Translations under genes and position numbers: made by a program
Notes under the pieces: generated by a model
Database searches by the model: none
The model's input: only the letters and a program-made list of their open reading frames with translations
Told to the model about the DNA's origin: nothing
Shown here: positions 20,401 to 30,500 of the stretch, one piece after another
Position numbering within the stretch: position 1 is the stretch's first letter
Layout of the letters: every line of letters begins with the position of its first letter
Source: DATDCV01 sp036524155
Lineage (GTDB): Bacteria; Verrucomicrobiota; Verrucomicrobiia; Limisphaerales; UBA8199
DNA length: 37,536 bases
Reading direction: 5' to 3'
Assembly: GCA_036524155.1 (NCBI GenBank)
Contig: DATDCV010000376.1
Coordinates: 1 to 37,536 of the forward strand

Positions 20401-23400
20401 GTCGGGAATTTGACCTTGAACCGCGCTTGGAAGGATCCTGGAAATCCCACGGCATTCGTGCAGTCAATGCGGAGCCAGTATGACCTTTATGGTAACGTGA
20501 CTGCCACCCTCGATCCATTGGCGGCTGCCCCGGGAGGCGCGGTGGATTTGGCCGCAGGACACGTCCGGGAGATCGCCTTTGACCAGCGATTTCACTCTTT
20601 TCCGGTTCGGGAAACCATCCATGTTGGCCTCGGCGGCGCCCCGCTCGTGTATCAGGCTTCCTATGACGAGGGCTTCGGCGTTCACATCAATTCTACCGAT
20701 TTCAATGGCCACGTGTCCGGCTACACCAACGACGCCTTAGCCCGCTTAACGCGCATCTATAAACCAGGTGACGCTCCGGAGTACCCAAGCCAGGAATTTG
20801 AATACGTCCTGAGGCAGCCGGTTAACGGGGATCGCCTGGTCAACTACATCGAGACCCGGCGCCTCGACAGAACTCCCGGTCTGGCCGGACTCAGCCGGCT
20901 CGACCACTATTGCCGCTCTCGCCAGCTTTTCGATGGCTTGAGCCGCCTTCTGATGACCAAACAGGAAGCTGAACCTGCTTCCGGGACCTCCGCTGCCAGA
21001 GCAACGGTAACTGGGGCGGTCCGCTTCAACGCACGCCAGCAGCCCTTTTACCAATTGAACCCCTTCTTTACCACGCTGACTGGCGAGTCGGATGCGGTGC
21101 TTGCTTTCGAAAATATCGAATCGCCCGGCTGGACAGGTCAGTTTCATCAAGGCGGCAGCCTGGCCACGCTCCCTTTGAGCAGCGCCCCGGTGACCCAAAC
21201 CGCCTTCGACGCCTTGTTGCGGGAAATAGCGGCTACCAACACCGACGGCACCCTCCAGCGCACCACTTTCGAGCCGCTGGCGACCATCATTTACGATGAG
21301 GAAAGAAATGATCCCGCCTCCTCACATTTCGGCCTCCCCTCATGTTACTTCTACGACGGCCTCAATCGCCTTGTTCAGGTCGATGAATCGTCCCGGCTCA
21401 ACGACAACGGCACGCCCAGCGCGGAAACGCGCCGGTGGACCACGCGCTGCGAGTACGACGTCAATGATCAACTCTTGCGGGTCATCGATTCCCAAAACAA
21501 TGCGAGAACTTTCGTTTATGATGGGTTGAAGCGGCGCACGCTGATGAGCGACCCTGACCGGGGGACCACGCGCTGGGTCTACGATGAGGCCGCCAATCTA
21601 TCCGAGAGTATCGACGCCAAAGGCCAACGGATTACTTACACCTACGACGGAGCAAACCGTGTTCTGACGACAAAGTATCAGGGTGGGCCGGGCGCACCGC
21701 TCTGGCGTGTTCTCTCGCCCACGCCGGAGCTTTCGACGAACGCCGAGATCGTTTACCACTACGATCTTCCTCACCCGAATCCAAACGACGGCTCCAGCGT
21801 CCCGGTCTTAGCCCACAACACGAAAGGCTTGCTGGCCTGGGTGGAAGACCTCTCCGGGGAGGAACATTTTTCTTACGACGCCCGCGCTCGCCGCGAGTGG
21901 ACCCTGAAGCGAATCCCCGACCAGGCGTCAAAAGCCGGCCCCCTGGTGAGCTTCCGGACAGCCTTCGAGCACGACAGTTATGACCGGCTTACGCGCGTCG
22001 TCTATCCTGACAACGATGAGGTTCAATACACGTATAACGAGCGAGGATTGCTGAAATGCATCCTCGGCGGCCCGGGCGGCTTCCTGGTTTCGAACGTCAC
22101 GTATTGGCCGTCGCAACAGCAGGAACAGGTACTATTTGGCAACGGCGCCCGCACTCTTTCAACCTACGACGCGCGCCTGCGCCTCAAGAATCTCCTCACC
22201 TTGGGCCGGTCTCCCGGCAACCCTGCAGCATCCGTCCAGCTCATAAACCTGGCTTATGAGTTCGACGGCGTCTCCAACATCAGGCAGATTACGGATAACC
22301 GCCCGGGCACGGTTGTGGCCGAGGGGGATCCTCGTCGAAACACGCAAATCTTCGCTTACGACGACCTCTTCCGGCTCACGCTCGTTCAGTATTCGTTCAA
22401 CGCGCCGGGCCAACCCGCGCGTAACGATGGCGAAATCCGCTACCGGTATGATCGGATCGGCAACTTCCTGGCTCAAACCTCGACCCTCACTCACCAGGAG
22501 CAAGGCTTGCCAGTGGCCAACCTGGGTGAGATGGAAAATGGGGGAACCCCTGGGACCTGGAATCGTCTCGGCCGCCAACCAGGCGACGCCCCGGGGCCTC
22601 ATGCCCTCACCGCCATCCGCAATGCACAAGCCCCTCCGCGCTCCTACGCCTACGACGGAAATGGCAACCTGACCCTGATGGACGGACTGCAATGCACCTG
22701 GGATTTCGAGGATCGCCTGGTGACCGCGGAGAATGCCCAGATGCGCGCCGAGTATTCTTACGACTACTCGGGTCGGCGTGTGACCAAACGGGTCTGGCCA
22801 AAGGCCTCAACCAATACCGTGCCCGCCGGCGAGGCTCTTTTCTCTACCGTGTTCTATGTTAACCGGCACTTTGAAGTGCGCGAAGGCGACGCGCCTACTA
22901 AGTATGTGTGGGACGGAGAGAACCGAATTGCGCGTGTCACCGGTTCGCTGGCGGCTAATTTGCGCTTGCAGCAGCTTCGCCTCTGCCGTGGGTGGAATCT
23001 GTGTTCCACCGCCATCACCGCTTCCAACGCTTTGCAGCAACTCCAGGCTGGCGGTTCGGGCTCACCTTTGGTTAAGGCCGCTTTCCGCTGGGACCCTGGT
23101 GCCGAAACCTGGCTGACATTGGGCGCCGGAGAGACTCTGCCTGCCGGAGCCATTTTGTGGCTCGAAGCGAATACTAATGGGATGGTGGCTCTCCTGGGGG
23201 CTTATTCCGAGCCCACAAACTACGCGCTGGTCAGTGGTTCTCATTTCTTACCCAGCGCTGGACTGGAGGTGTGGAGTCTCGCTTCCGCTCTGAGCCCAAG
23301 CCCTTCAGGGGACCTCCTCGGCACTGCCGCCCTGTGGTCGTTCGACGCGGCCAACGGCTCCTGGCTCTCGACCCTCTCGCGCGAATCGCGCTTGTCTTTC

Positions 23401-24423
23401 CCCGAAGAATTACGGCCCGGGCACGCCTGGTTCGCCACCTTTGCCGCGCCGGTTGAACTGGAGGTCCCTCCTCCCGCCCAGCGTCTGTGCTTCTATCACC
23501 AGGACCATCTGTCTTCGCCGACCGTGGTAACTGATGGCGAGGGATGTCTGGTCGAGGAGACAGCCTACTATCCTTTTGGCTACCCACGTTCCACTTTTAA
23601 AACTCGCGGCGCGAACCAGGCTTACTGTTACACCCAGAACGAGCAGGACGCGGAAAGCGGCTTGCTCTATGCCAACGCCAGGTACCTCAGTGGCGTGCTG
23701 GGCCGCTTCCTCAGCACGGATCCCTACTATCCGCGTCACCCACTGGTCGATGAAGAGAGCAGTTCGCCTCCGCGAAAGCCGAGACGCTCCGGCAACCTCA
23801 ACCTCTATTCCTACGCGTGGAATAACCCCCTGGTATTGCGAGACACGCGTGGCCTCGCGCCAGGCGATGTCTTCGCGTCCGCCGACGAAGCGGTGGGAGA
23901 TGTGTTTAGTTCTCCCTCGCCTACCGATCCGAAGGAAACCCTCGAACAGGAATCGGTGAGCGAGAACAAGGAATACGGGGGCATGGTCTGCAAGGACCCA
24001 TCCTCAGGCTACTATTTTGCGACAAAGGCCACGTGGGATTACTCCACCAGCGGCGGTAGCGGTGTGGATCCAACGAAGAGTCCTTGTCCGGAATGGGCTG
24101 AGACGGTGGGGGATTACCACACGCATGGGAGTTACGCCCAGAAATTTGGGTCAGTCAATCAGCCGGTCACCGACCCTGCGTTGGATGAGTTCAATTCGGA
24201 TCAATTCTCGGTTACTGACGAAGTCGGGATCACTGAGGCTTCCCTGACCGTCCTCAGCTCGGAGTACAAGGGATACCTCACGACTCCGGGTGGCATACGC
24301 CAGGTTTTTGACCCGGAGACCAAACAAACGCGAGCCATAGTTCCAACTTCTCAAACTGGGAAGCCCTCAGGCGCAAATCCCATTGGTTCGTACATCTCGT
24401 CGGCCCTGAGCCGGCTGTTCTAG
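17500..24423 (+). CDS. SpvB/TcdB/RHS-repeat protein (TcB-TcC fusion-like toxin cocoon) with JAMM/DUF4329-like tip
   Basis: A 2307-residue protein, close to the sum of a TcB and a TcC subunit. After an export signal (GLLALGIAWVSFSPGFLG ... ALAADKNG) comes the SpvB N-terminal signature ISLPKGPGSIEGLGESFQP. Residues ~380-690 hold FG-GAP/VCBS loops such as ADLNGDGLPDIL. Residues ~696-830 match the TcdB middle domain (AISNGIGRVTLIGYEPS, NYRYHDGYYDPDEKQFRGFG). YD/RHS repeats follow to ~1815. An unusual insert with GWN (~1830) precedes the RHS core (YHQDHLSSP at ~1996 to NLYSYAWNNP and DTRGL, ending at residue 2119). Conserved core aspartates 2074 and 2115 fit the self-cleaving aspartyl site that frees the tip in TcC. 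The tip (2120-2307) is DUF4329-like with H2207-T-H2209. An alternative GTG start at 17572 would shorten the long N region. Toxin function is inferred from the domain order. Confidence 0.8.
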   Translation: MSLAATCESSRRHPLQPRVSAGRGVKGLLALGIAWVSFSPGFLGPAVALAADKNGVSPNTISLPKGPGSIEGLGESFQPALNTGTAKYSVALKLPPGTAGHAPSLSLNYEAGAANGPFGYGWLIGVGSVQRKTDRGIPTYGENVGFPRPDSYLDSNREELVPQADGYWFCKNEGAFVRYRQLSSYWEATLPNGTRQEFGRTTNACILDPVTGHVFSWLLEKETDTHGSVIVYSYAAYPGLQNVNQKYLASISYGPGAPPWENFHFVTFSYEDRPDWFEDCRAGFVVRTGKRLKRIFVGTQGPTLAGHQQGDFNGDGIADNLNRIYELKYSEYAGTNSHWSLLASIRLIGADGTTSLPPASFGYVVCDPPDLLSAAGKEIGAANEPALVMDNELAELADLNGDGLPDILRTGGAAHQACLNLGETLDQGQRVIRWASPLQMDSLSGDPFNFSLDEAATHLADMDGDGVSDLVHKAADGSVFYFPNKSRVGWGERSPMSAGDFLPPAPFGVADVRTADIDFDKRMDLIRGDGIQYQIWFNLGGNQYSERVTVMPDTVFDFSQPAVQIADLNGDRVPDIARIRPASVEVTAGLGYGHFAGLVSITIPDGPLDDAQVQKAKLTDINGDGLADLVLERAAPGELWYWLSLGNYTLSGRKTIAGMPTGIGLNTAIRWADLNGNGTTDLIYADQYSTPRLRTVDIGEILGSAPAPNMLVAISNGIGRVTLIGYEPSTKFALDDAGAGQPWPDPMPFPVTVVSAVTNGDSMGHWYVSNYRYHDGYYDPDEKQFRGFGCAEQTEVGDDTAPTLVTRSYFDTGRYHEALKGRLLRVMAQQEDGAVFWDETTTWTAPPRVLFTGTNGTNVTFVHPVATTRAIKELGRGTEKRLEAEYSYDQFGNVTTNANYGIVQSGDRLAAGDERITVTEYAINTNAWLLRCVSRQKILNGQGATISRQDSFYDDETFSAENWGSVSVGNLTLNRAWKDPGNPTAFVQSMRSQYDLYGNVTATLDPLAAAPGGAVDLAAGHVREIAFDQRFHSFPVRETIHVGLGGAPLVYQASYDEGFGVHINSTDFNGHVSGYTNDALARLTRIYKPGDAPEYPSQEFEYVLRQPVNGDRLVNYIETRRLDRTPGLAGLSRLDHYCRSRQLFDGLSRLLMTKQEAEPASGTSAARATVTGAVRFNARQQPFYQLNPFFTTLTGESDAVLAFENIESPGWTGQFHQGGSLATLPLSSAPVTQTAFDALLREIAATNTDGTLQRTTFEPLATIIYDEERNDPASSHFGLPSCYFYDGLNRLVQVDESSRLNDNGTPSAETRRWTTRCEYDVNDQLLRVIDSQNNARTFVYDGLKRRTLMSDPDRGTTRWVYDEAANLSESIDAKGQRITYTYDGANRVLTTKYQGGPGAPLWRVLSPTPELSTNAEIVYHYDLPHPNPNDGSSVPVLAHNTKGLLAWVEDLSGEEHFSYDARARREWTLKRIPDQASKAGPLVSFRTAFEHDSYDRLTRVVYPDNDEVQYTYNERGLLKCILGGPGGFLVSNVTYWPSQQQEQVLFGNGARTLSTYDARLRLKNLLTLGRSPGNPAASVQLINLAYEFDGVSNIRQITDNRPGTVVAEGDPRRNTQIFAYDDLFRLTLVQYSFNAPGQPARNDGEIRYRYDRIGNFLAQTSTLTHQEQGLPVANLGEMENGGTPGTWNRLGRQPGDAPGPHALTAIRNAQAPPRSYAYDGNGNLTLMDGLQCTWDFEDRLVTAENAQMRAEYSYDYSGRRVTKRVWPKASTNTVPAGEALFSTVFYVNRHFEVREGDAPTKYVWDGENRIARVTGSLAANLRLQQLRLCRGWNLCSTAITASNALQQLQAGGSGSPLVKAAFRWDPGAETWLTLGAGETLPAGAILWLEANTNGMVALLGAYSEPTNYALVSGSHFLPSAGLEVWSLASALSPSPSGDLLGTAALWSFDAANGSWLSTLSRESRLSFPEELRPGHAWFATFAAPVELEVPPPAQRLCFYHQDHLSSPTVVTDGEGCLVEETAYYPFGYPRSTFKTRGANQAYCYTQNEQDAESGLLYANARYLSGVLGRFLSTDPYYPRHPLVDEESSSPPRKPRRSGNLNLYSYAWNNPLVLRDTRGLAPGDVFASADEAVGDVFSSPSPTDPKETLEQESVSENKEYGGMVCKDPSSGYYFATKATWDYSTSGGSGVDPTKSPCPEWAETVGDYHTHGSYAQKFGSVNQPVTDPALDEFNSDQFSVTDEVGITEASLTVLSSEYKGYLTTPGGIRQVFDPETKQTRAIVPTSQTGKPSGANPIGSYISSALSRLF
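23857..24423 (+). other. C-terminal tip of the first RHS protein: DUF4329/JAMM-like domain
   Basis: This 188-residue tip starts just after the RHS core (DTRGL). It shows ENKEYGGMV (Glu2158), DYHTHGSY (His2207, His2209), FSVTDE (Ser2237, Asp2240) and YLTTPGGIRQVFDP, the layout of DUF4329, a domain found at RHS C termini. The E...HTH...SxxD series recalls the JAMM/MPN+ zinc metallopeptidase motif, although the gap between HTH and SxxD (~27 residues) is longer than the usual 7. It may be a metallo-isopeptidase or peptidase effector; this is an inference. Confidence 0.6.
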
Positions 24424-24459
24424 CTACTGAAACAACTGCGGCGCGAACTCGTTCAGATA
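24424..24459 (-). pseudogene. 36-base remnant of the esterase 3' end
   Basis: These 36 bases match 31478-31513, the stop codon and last 11 codons of the downstream esterase gene, at 35 of 36 positions (mismatch at 24430). On the minus strand they encode YLNEFAPQLFQ and a stop codon, directly abutting the stop codon of the first RHS gene. The rest of the esterase is absent here. It looks like the scar of a duplication or insertion that placed the second RHS gene between the first and the esterase. Confidence 0.8.
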
Positions 24460-24520
24460 TGGTCTGCGCAAAACCCGGTGGCGGGCGCTTTCCCGGCAAA
24501 CAGTTTCGGAAGTTTTATAA

Positions 24521-27500
24521 TTGATTATGACAGTCGCGAACTTGTGCGGTGGTCGTCGGCGGTTGCCATGCGCTCCCGGTGAGGTCTCGAGGGCGCCTCT
24601 GGTTAAGGCGCGTTGTGTGTTTGATGGTTCACTTCGTTTTGCGGCTGTGTCCGTCGCTGTCCTTACGGCAACCCTGAACCCAGCCCTCCTCCCGGCTGCC
24701 GACAAGAACGGCGTTTCACCGAGCGCGATCTCTCTGCCCAAGGGGCCGGGATCAATTGAGGGATTGGGCGAGTCCTTTCAGCCCGTGCTGAGCAGCGGGA
24801 CCGCGAAGTACGAGGTGGGGGTGGAAGTTCCATCAGGCCCCGCAGGGCATGTTCCGAAGCTGAAGCTTGGTTATGAGGGTGGGGGAGGCAATGGCGCGCT
24901 CGGTTTCGGCTGGACACTATCGCTCCAACTTGTGCAGCGGCGCACCGACCGCGGAATTCCCACCTATGGCGAGAACTTAGGCTTCAGCCGCGAGGATGTC
25001 TTCATTAACGAGTCAAAAGAGGAGTTAGTGCCGCAAACCAACGGCTACTACTTCTGCCGTAACGAGGGAGCGTTCACCCGGTACCGGTCGGTCGGAAACT
25101 ACTGGGAAGCAACCTTGCCGGAGGGAACGCGGCTCGAGTTTGGTCGGTCGGCAGCCGCCCGGATCGAAGACCCGGTGACTGGACACGTCTGCTGCTGGCT
25201 ATTGGAAAGTGGCATTGACACGCACACCAACACGATCCTGTATTCCTATGCCACTTTTCCGGGGATCCAAAACACGAACCAAAAGTACCTCGCGAGCATT
25301 CGTTACGGGCCTGGAGCGCGGCCGTGGGAGAACTTCCATTTCGTTGTCTTCGAGTACGAGGACCGGCCAGACTGGCTTGAGGACTGCCGCTCGGGATTTG
25401 TGCTGCGAACGGGCAAGCGCCTCAAACGCGTTATCGTGGGCACCCAGGGCCCGACCCTGCCCGGTCACCAGCAGGGGGATTTCAGCGGCGACGGGATCAC
25501 GGACAACCTGGACCGGATCTACGAGCTGCAATATGTTCCCTACGCGGGGACCAACTCGCATTGGTCGCTTCTCGGCAGCGTCCGCCTGGTCGGAGCGGAC
25601 GGCAGCAGCGCCTTGCCGCCCGCATCTTTCGGATACGCAATTTGCGACCCGGCGGATACCCTCTCGGCCACGGACAAGGAGATCGGTGGCGTTAATGAGC
25701 CGCCGATGGTCATGGACAACGAACTGGCCGAGTTGGCCGACCTGAACGGCGACGGGCTGCCGGACGTTCTGAGAACGGGCGGCGCTGCGCACCAGGCGTT
25801 TCTCAATCTCGGTGAGGCACTGGACCAGGGACAACGAGTGATACGGTGGGCGGCGCCGGCGGAAATGGATTCGTTGTCCGGCGATGCGTTCAATTTTTCG
25901 CTCGACCAAACCGCGACGCACCTCGCCGACATGGACGGAGATGGCGTGTCGGACCTGGTCCACAAGACGGCTGCCGAATCCGTGTTCTATTTTCTGAACC
26001 AAAACCGCCTGGGCTGGGGCGAGCGTACCCCTATGGCGGCGGGCGATTACCCGCCGCCTGCACCGTTCGGCACGCCTGACGTCCGAGTCGCCGATGTCGA
26101 TTTTGACAAACGAATGGACCTGATCCGGGGGGACGGAATTCAGTATCAGATCTGGTTCAACCTGGGCAACCAGCAGTATTCCGAGCGTGTCACCGTCCTG
26201 CCGGACACCGTCTTTGACTTTTCACTACCCGCGGTGCAAATAGCCGACCTGAACGGCGACCGCGTGCCCGACGTTGCGCGGATCCGACCAGCAACCGTCG
26301 AAGTAACCGCCGGGCTGGGCTACGGAAGGTTCGCCAGCCTTGTCACTGTTTTGATCCCTGACGGGCCGCTGGACGACGCCCAAGTGCAAAAGGCAAAACT
26401 GTCGGACATCAACGGCGACGGGCTGGCCGACCTGGTGTTGGAGCGGGTTGAGCCGGGCACACTCTGGTATTGGTTGAACCTGGGCAATTACACGTTCGGT
26501 CCGCGCAAGGTCATCACTGGCATGCCCACCGGGATAGGTCAAAACGCGGTTATCCGGTGGGCAGACGTCAACGGCAACGGGACAACGGACCTGGTCTATG
26601 CCGACGGCGCGTCCACTCCGCGAATTCGGACTGTGGACATTGGCGAACTGATGGGCTGCGTCGGCGCTCCCAACACGCTTCTGGCGATCTCCAACGGCAT
26701 CGGTCGCGTCACGTTGATCGGCTACCGTCCCTCGACCCGCTATGCGCTGGATGATGCCGCCGCCGGGCGCCCGTGGCCCGACCCTGTGCCATTCCCGCTC
26801 ACAGTCGTCAGCGCGGTTACCAATCTCGATTCCTTAGGCCACGCGTACGCCACGGTTTATCACTACCACGACGGTTACTACGACCCCGGGGAAAAGCAGT
26901 TCCGTGGTTTCGGTCACGTCGAGCAGGTGGAGCTGGGTGACAGTTCGGCGCCGGCGCTTGTCAGCCATCTTTATTTCGACACGGGTAGAAACTTCGAGTC
27001 GTTGAAGGGCAAGCTGCTGCGTCAAACCGCCGGCCTGGAGGACGGCCGCGTCTTTTGGGATGAAAGCACAACGTGGACTGTGCCTCCGCGGACTCTCATG
27101 ACAGGAATCAACGGGACGAATGTGACTTTTGCCCATCCGATCTCGCGGGTCAAGGTCGTCAAGGAGTTGGGCCAGGGAGTTGAGCGGCGACTTGAGTCCG
27201 AATTCGAGTTCGACGCCTATGGCAACCAAATCCTGGAGGCAGATTACGGCATGGTCGAAGCGGGCGACCGCTCCGCGTACGACGACGAACGAATCACCCG
27301 CTACGAGTTCGCGCTCAACCTTGAGCGATGGATCCTGCGCTCCCCCTGTCGCATCGAGACCCGGGATGAACAAGGTGTCGTCGCCGCGCGGGTGGAAGAC
27401 TATTATGACGATGAGTCATTTTCCGGCGCCAACTATGGCGAAGTGCAGCTCGGCAATCTGACGCTCCGTCGCAAGTGGATTAATCCCGCCGACCCGCAAG

Positions 27501-30500
27501 CGTTCATTGCCGCCCAACGCGCCAAATACGACCCGTACGGCAACGCCATCCTCAACCTGGATCCGCTGGCCGGTGCTCCGGGCGGTGTGATTGATGTCGC
27601 CCAAGGCCACTACCGCGAGGTGGCCATGGACTCGCGGTTTCACAGCGACCCGGTCCGCGAGACGGTCTTCTTGGGCGGGGCCAGGCCGCCGCTCGTCGCG
27701 GAGGCCGAGCATGACCCGGGTTTCGGGCGGCTGACGCGGGCGAGAGACTACAATGGCCATGAAACAAAGTACGGCTACGATCCTTTCGCGCGCCTCGGAT
27801 GGGTCGTCAAACCGGGCGATACTGAGGCTTATCCTTCCTCAGAATTCACCTATGTGCTCGCTCAGCAGGTGGCGCCGGGCCGCATCGTCAACTACACCGA
27901 AAGCCGCCAGCTAGACAAGCCGCCCGTCGCTCCCGGTGCCAGGCGCGACCATTATTTCATCTCGCGGCGGTTTACCGACGGGTTGGGGCGTCATTTGATG
28001 ACCAAAGAAGAAGCAGATTCCGACCCGGAGTCCGGCCAGCCGCGCGTCGTGGTCAGCGGCGCGACGCTGTTCAATGCGCGGCAGAAACCCGCCGTGACGT
28101 TGAATCCATTTTTCTCCGCCATTCCTGGGCAGTCCACCGACCAATTGCTCGAGTTCGAAGACATTTCTGACCCTGCCTGGCATGGAAATTTCCACTATCG
28201 CGGCCAACTGGTCTCGCTTGACCTGGCTGCCGCTCACAAGACTTCCCTGAGTTACGACGCCGTTCTGCGGACCACACAAACGACAAATCCGGATGGCTCC
28301 TTTACCAGAGCCGTGTTCGAACCATTGCTCACGCGCGACTATGATGAAAACGACTGTGCGGCTGGGTCCCCGTACTTTGATACTCCAAAAGTTCTCTATC
28401 GGGATGGGTTGCAGCGGAACATTCGGACGGATGAGGTGGTGCGCCTCACTGACAGTGGGGAAATGGCGGGTGATTTGCGCACCTGGACCACCCGGTTTGC
28501 GTACGACCTGAACGACTGCCTCGTCAGGATCACCGATTCGCAGAACAATACCAAAGAGATGGCCTACGACGGTTTGAAACGCCTGGTGTGGATGAACGAT
28601 CCGGACCGGGGCGTGGGTTCTTACGTTTACGATGATGCTTCCAACCTCGTTGAAGCCCGCGATGCGAAGAACCAGCGCATTACCTATACCTACGACGGGA
28701 CCAACCGGCTCCTCACAGAAGATTATCACGACGAGGGCGAGGCTTTCTCCTATGGTTTTGTTTATGACCCGGCCCGGCCGGTCAGCTCCTCCAATCGCCC
28801 GGACGTCGCCTACTTTTACGACTCGCCGGTCACCAATCTCGACCTTGGCAACGGCATGCTCGGAACCGCGGAGAACACGAGGGGTATGCTGGCTTACGTC
28901 TGGGATTTGTCAGGAGAGGAACATCGCTCGTATAGCGCGCGCCTCCTGGAGGCTTACACGGTCAAGCGGATCGTCGACCCGGTGGATGGAACACTGGTTT
29001 CCTATCAAAGCCGGCAGGAATATGATTCTCTCGACCGGTTAACCAGGCTCACCTACCCGGACAACGACACGATCGATTACGATTACAACGACCGCAAGCT
29101 GTTGCGCGGGATCAGCGGCGAGGCCTCGGGCGCAATATTGTCAGTAGCGGATTATGCCCCCAGTCAGCAGATTCGAGAGTCCAAGAGTGGCAACGGTATC
29201 AGCACCCGTTATAGCTACGACGAATGCCGGCGGCTCCACTCCCTTTTCACCGCGCCGGACGCATCTTCCAATCAGCCTCTCGTCGCGTTTGACTACTCCT
29301 ATGACGGCGCCTCGAACCTCAAGTCTATTCAGGACCAGCGGCCGGCGACGTTGATCCCAGCGGGCTCGCCGCGTCGGAACTCGCAACGATTCGAATATGA
29401 CGACCTCTACCGCCTCAGTAGCGTTCGCTTTGGCTTCGGGCCGCCGGGCGACACGTCGGCGAACGACGGCGAAATTCAGTATCGCCATGATCGGATCGGC
29501 AACCGGGTCCGCCAGACCTCTAACATTGATCACACCCGGGACGGTCAATCGTTAACTGACCTGGGCACTCTCAGTTATGGCGGCACTGAAGGCTCGTGGG
29601 GAAGGCTTGGGCGCAATTCGGCAGAGCCGGGGGCCCACGCGCTGTCAACGATTACGGCTCCGACCAATGCGGTGACCACCCGTTTCGGTTATGATGCTAA
29701 TGGCAACGTGACCAACAAGAGCGGCTCGGCCTGCACCTGGGACTTCAAGGACCGCCTGGTGTCCGCCGAGGATGCCACGACCCAGGCCGAATACCGCTAC
29801 GATTATCGGCATCGCCGAATCACCAGGCTGGTAACTCCGAAGGCCCAGGCCGCCACAAACACCCCTCCACTCGTCGCCACCGCCGCCGAAATCACATTTT
29901 ACGTCAGCCCGTCCTTCGAAGTGCGCCCGCCTGATCAACCCGTCAAATTCGTTTGGAACGGCCCCAATCGCGTCGCTCGAGTCAGTGGCTCGTTGTCTCA
30001 CAATCTTCGGGTCCAGCGGCTGCGACTGGCAAAGGGGTGGAACCTCGTGGCTTTGGCTGTATCCGCCTCCAACTTGTGGGCGCAATTAGCTCCGCCTCCG
30101 TCGCCAGAAAGACCCCCTCCAATTGTGCAGGCTGCCTATTCCTGGCGGCCGCCGGATCAGAGTTTTGGAGTGCTTGCCGCTGGTGAAAATGCCGTCGCGG
30201 GAACTGTGCTGTGGCTGAGTTGCTCCGCCGCCGGTTCCGTGAGCGTCACCGGCGCGTATAGCGATCCGGACGCGCTATCTGTTCCTGCCGGGCCGGGATT
30301 TCTATCATGTCCGGGCTTCGAGCCGCTGACGCTCCCGGAGATGCTGACCGGAGACCTGACTGGGTGGGCGTTTGACGCGTGGAACCAGGCATGGCAAGCC
30401 AAACTTCCGGCGCCACTGGCGATGTCCCAGCTCCCGCCGAAGCTGGCGCCTGGCCAGGCGCTGTTCCTCCAACCGGACGGCCCGGTCAGCGTGGTGGCCC

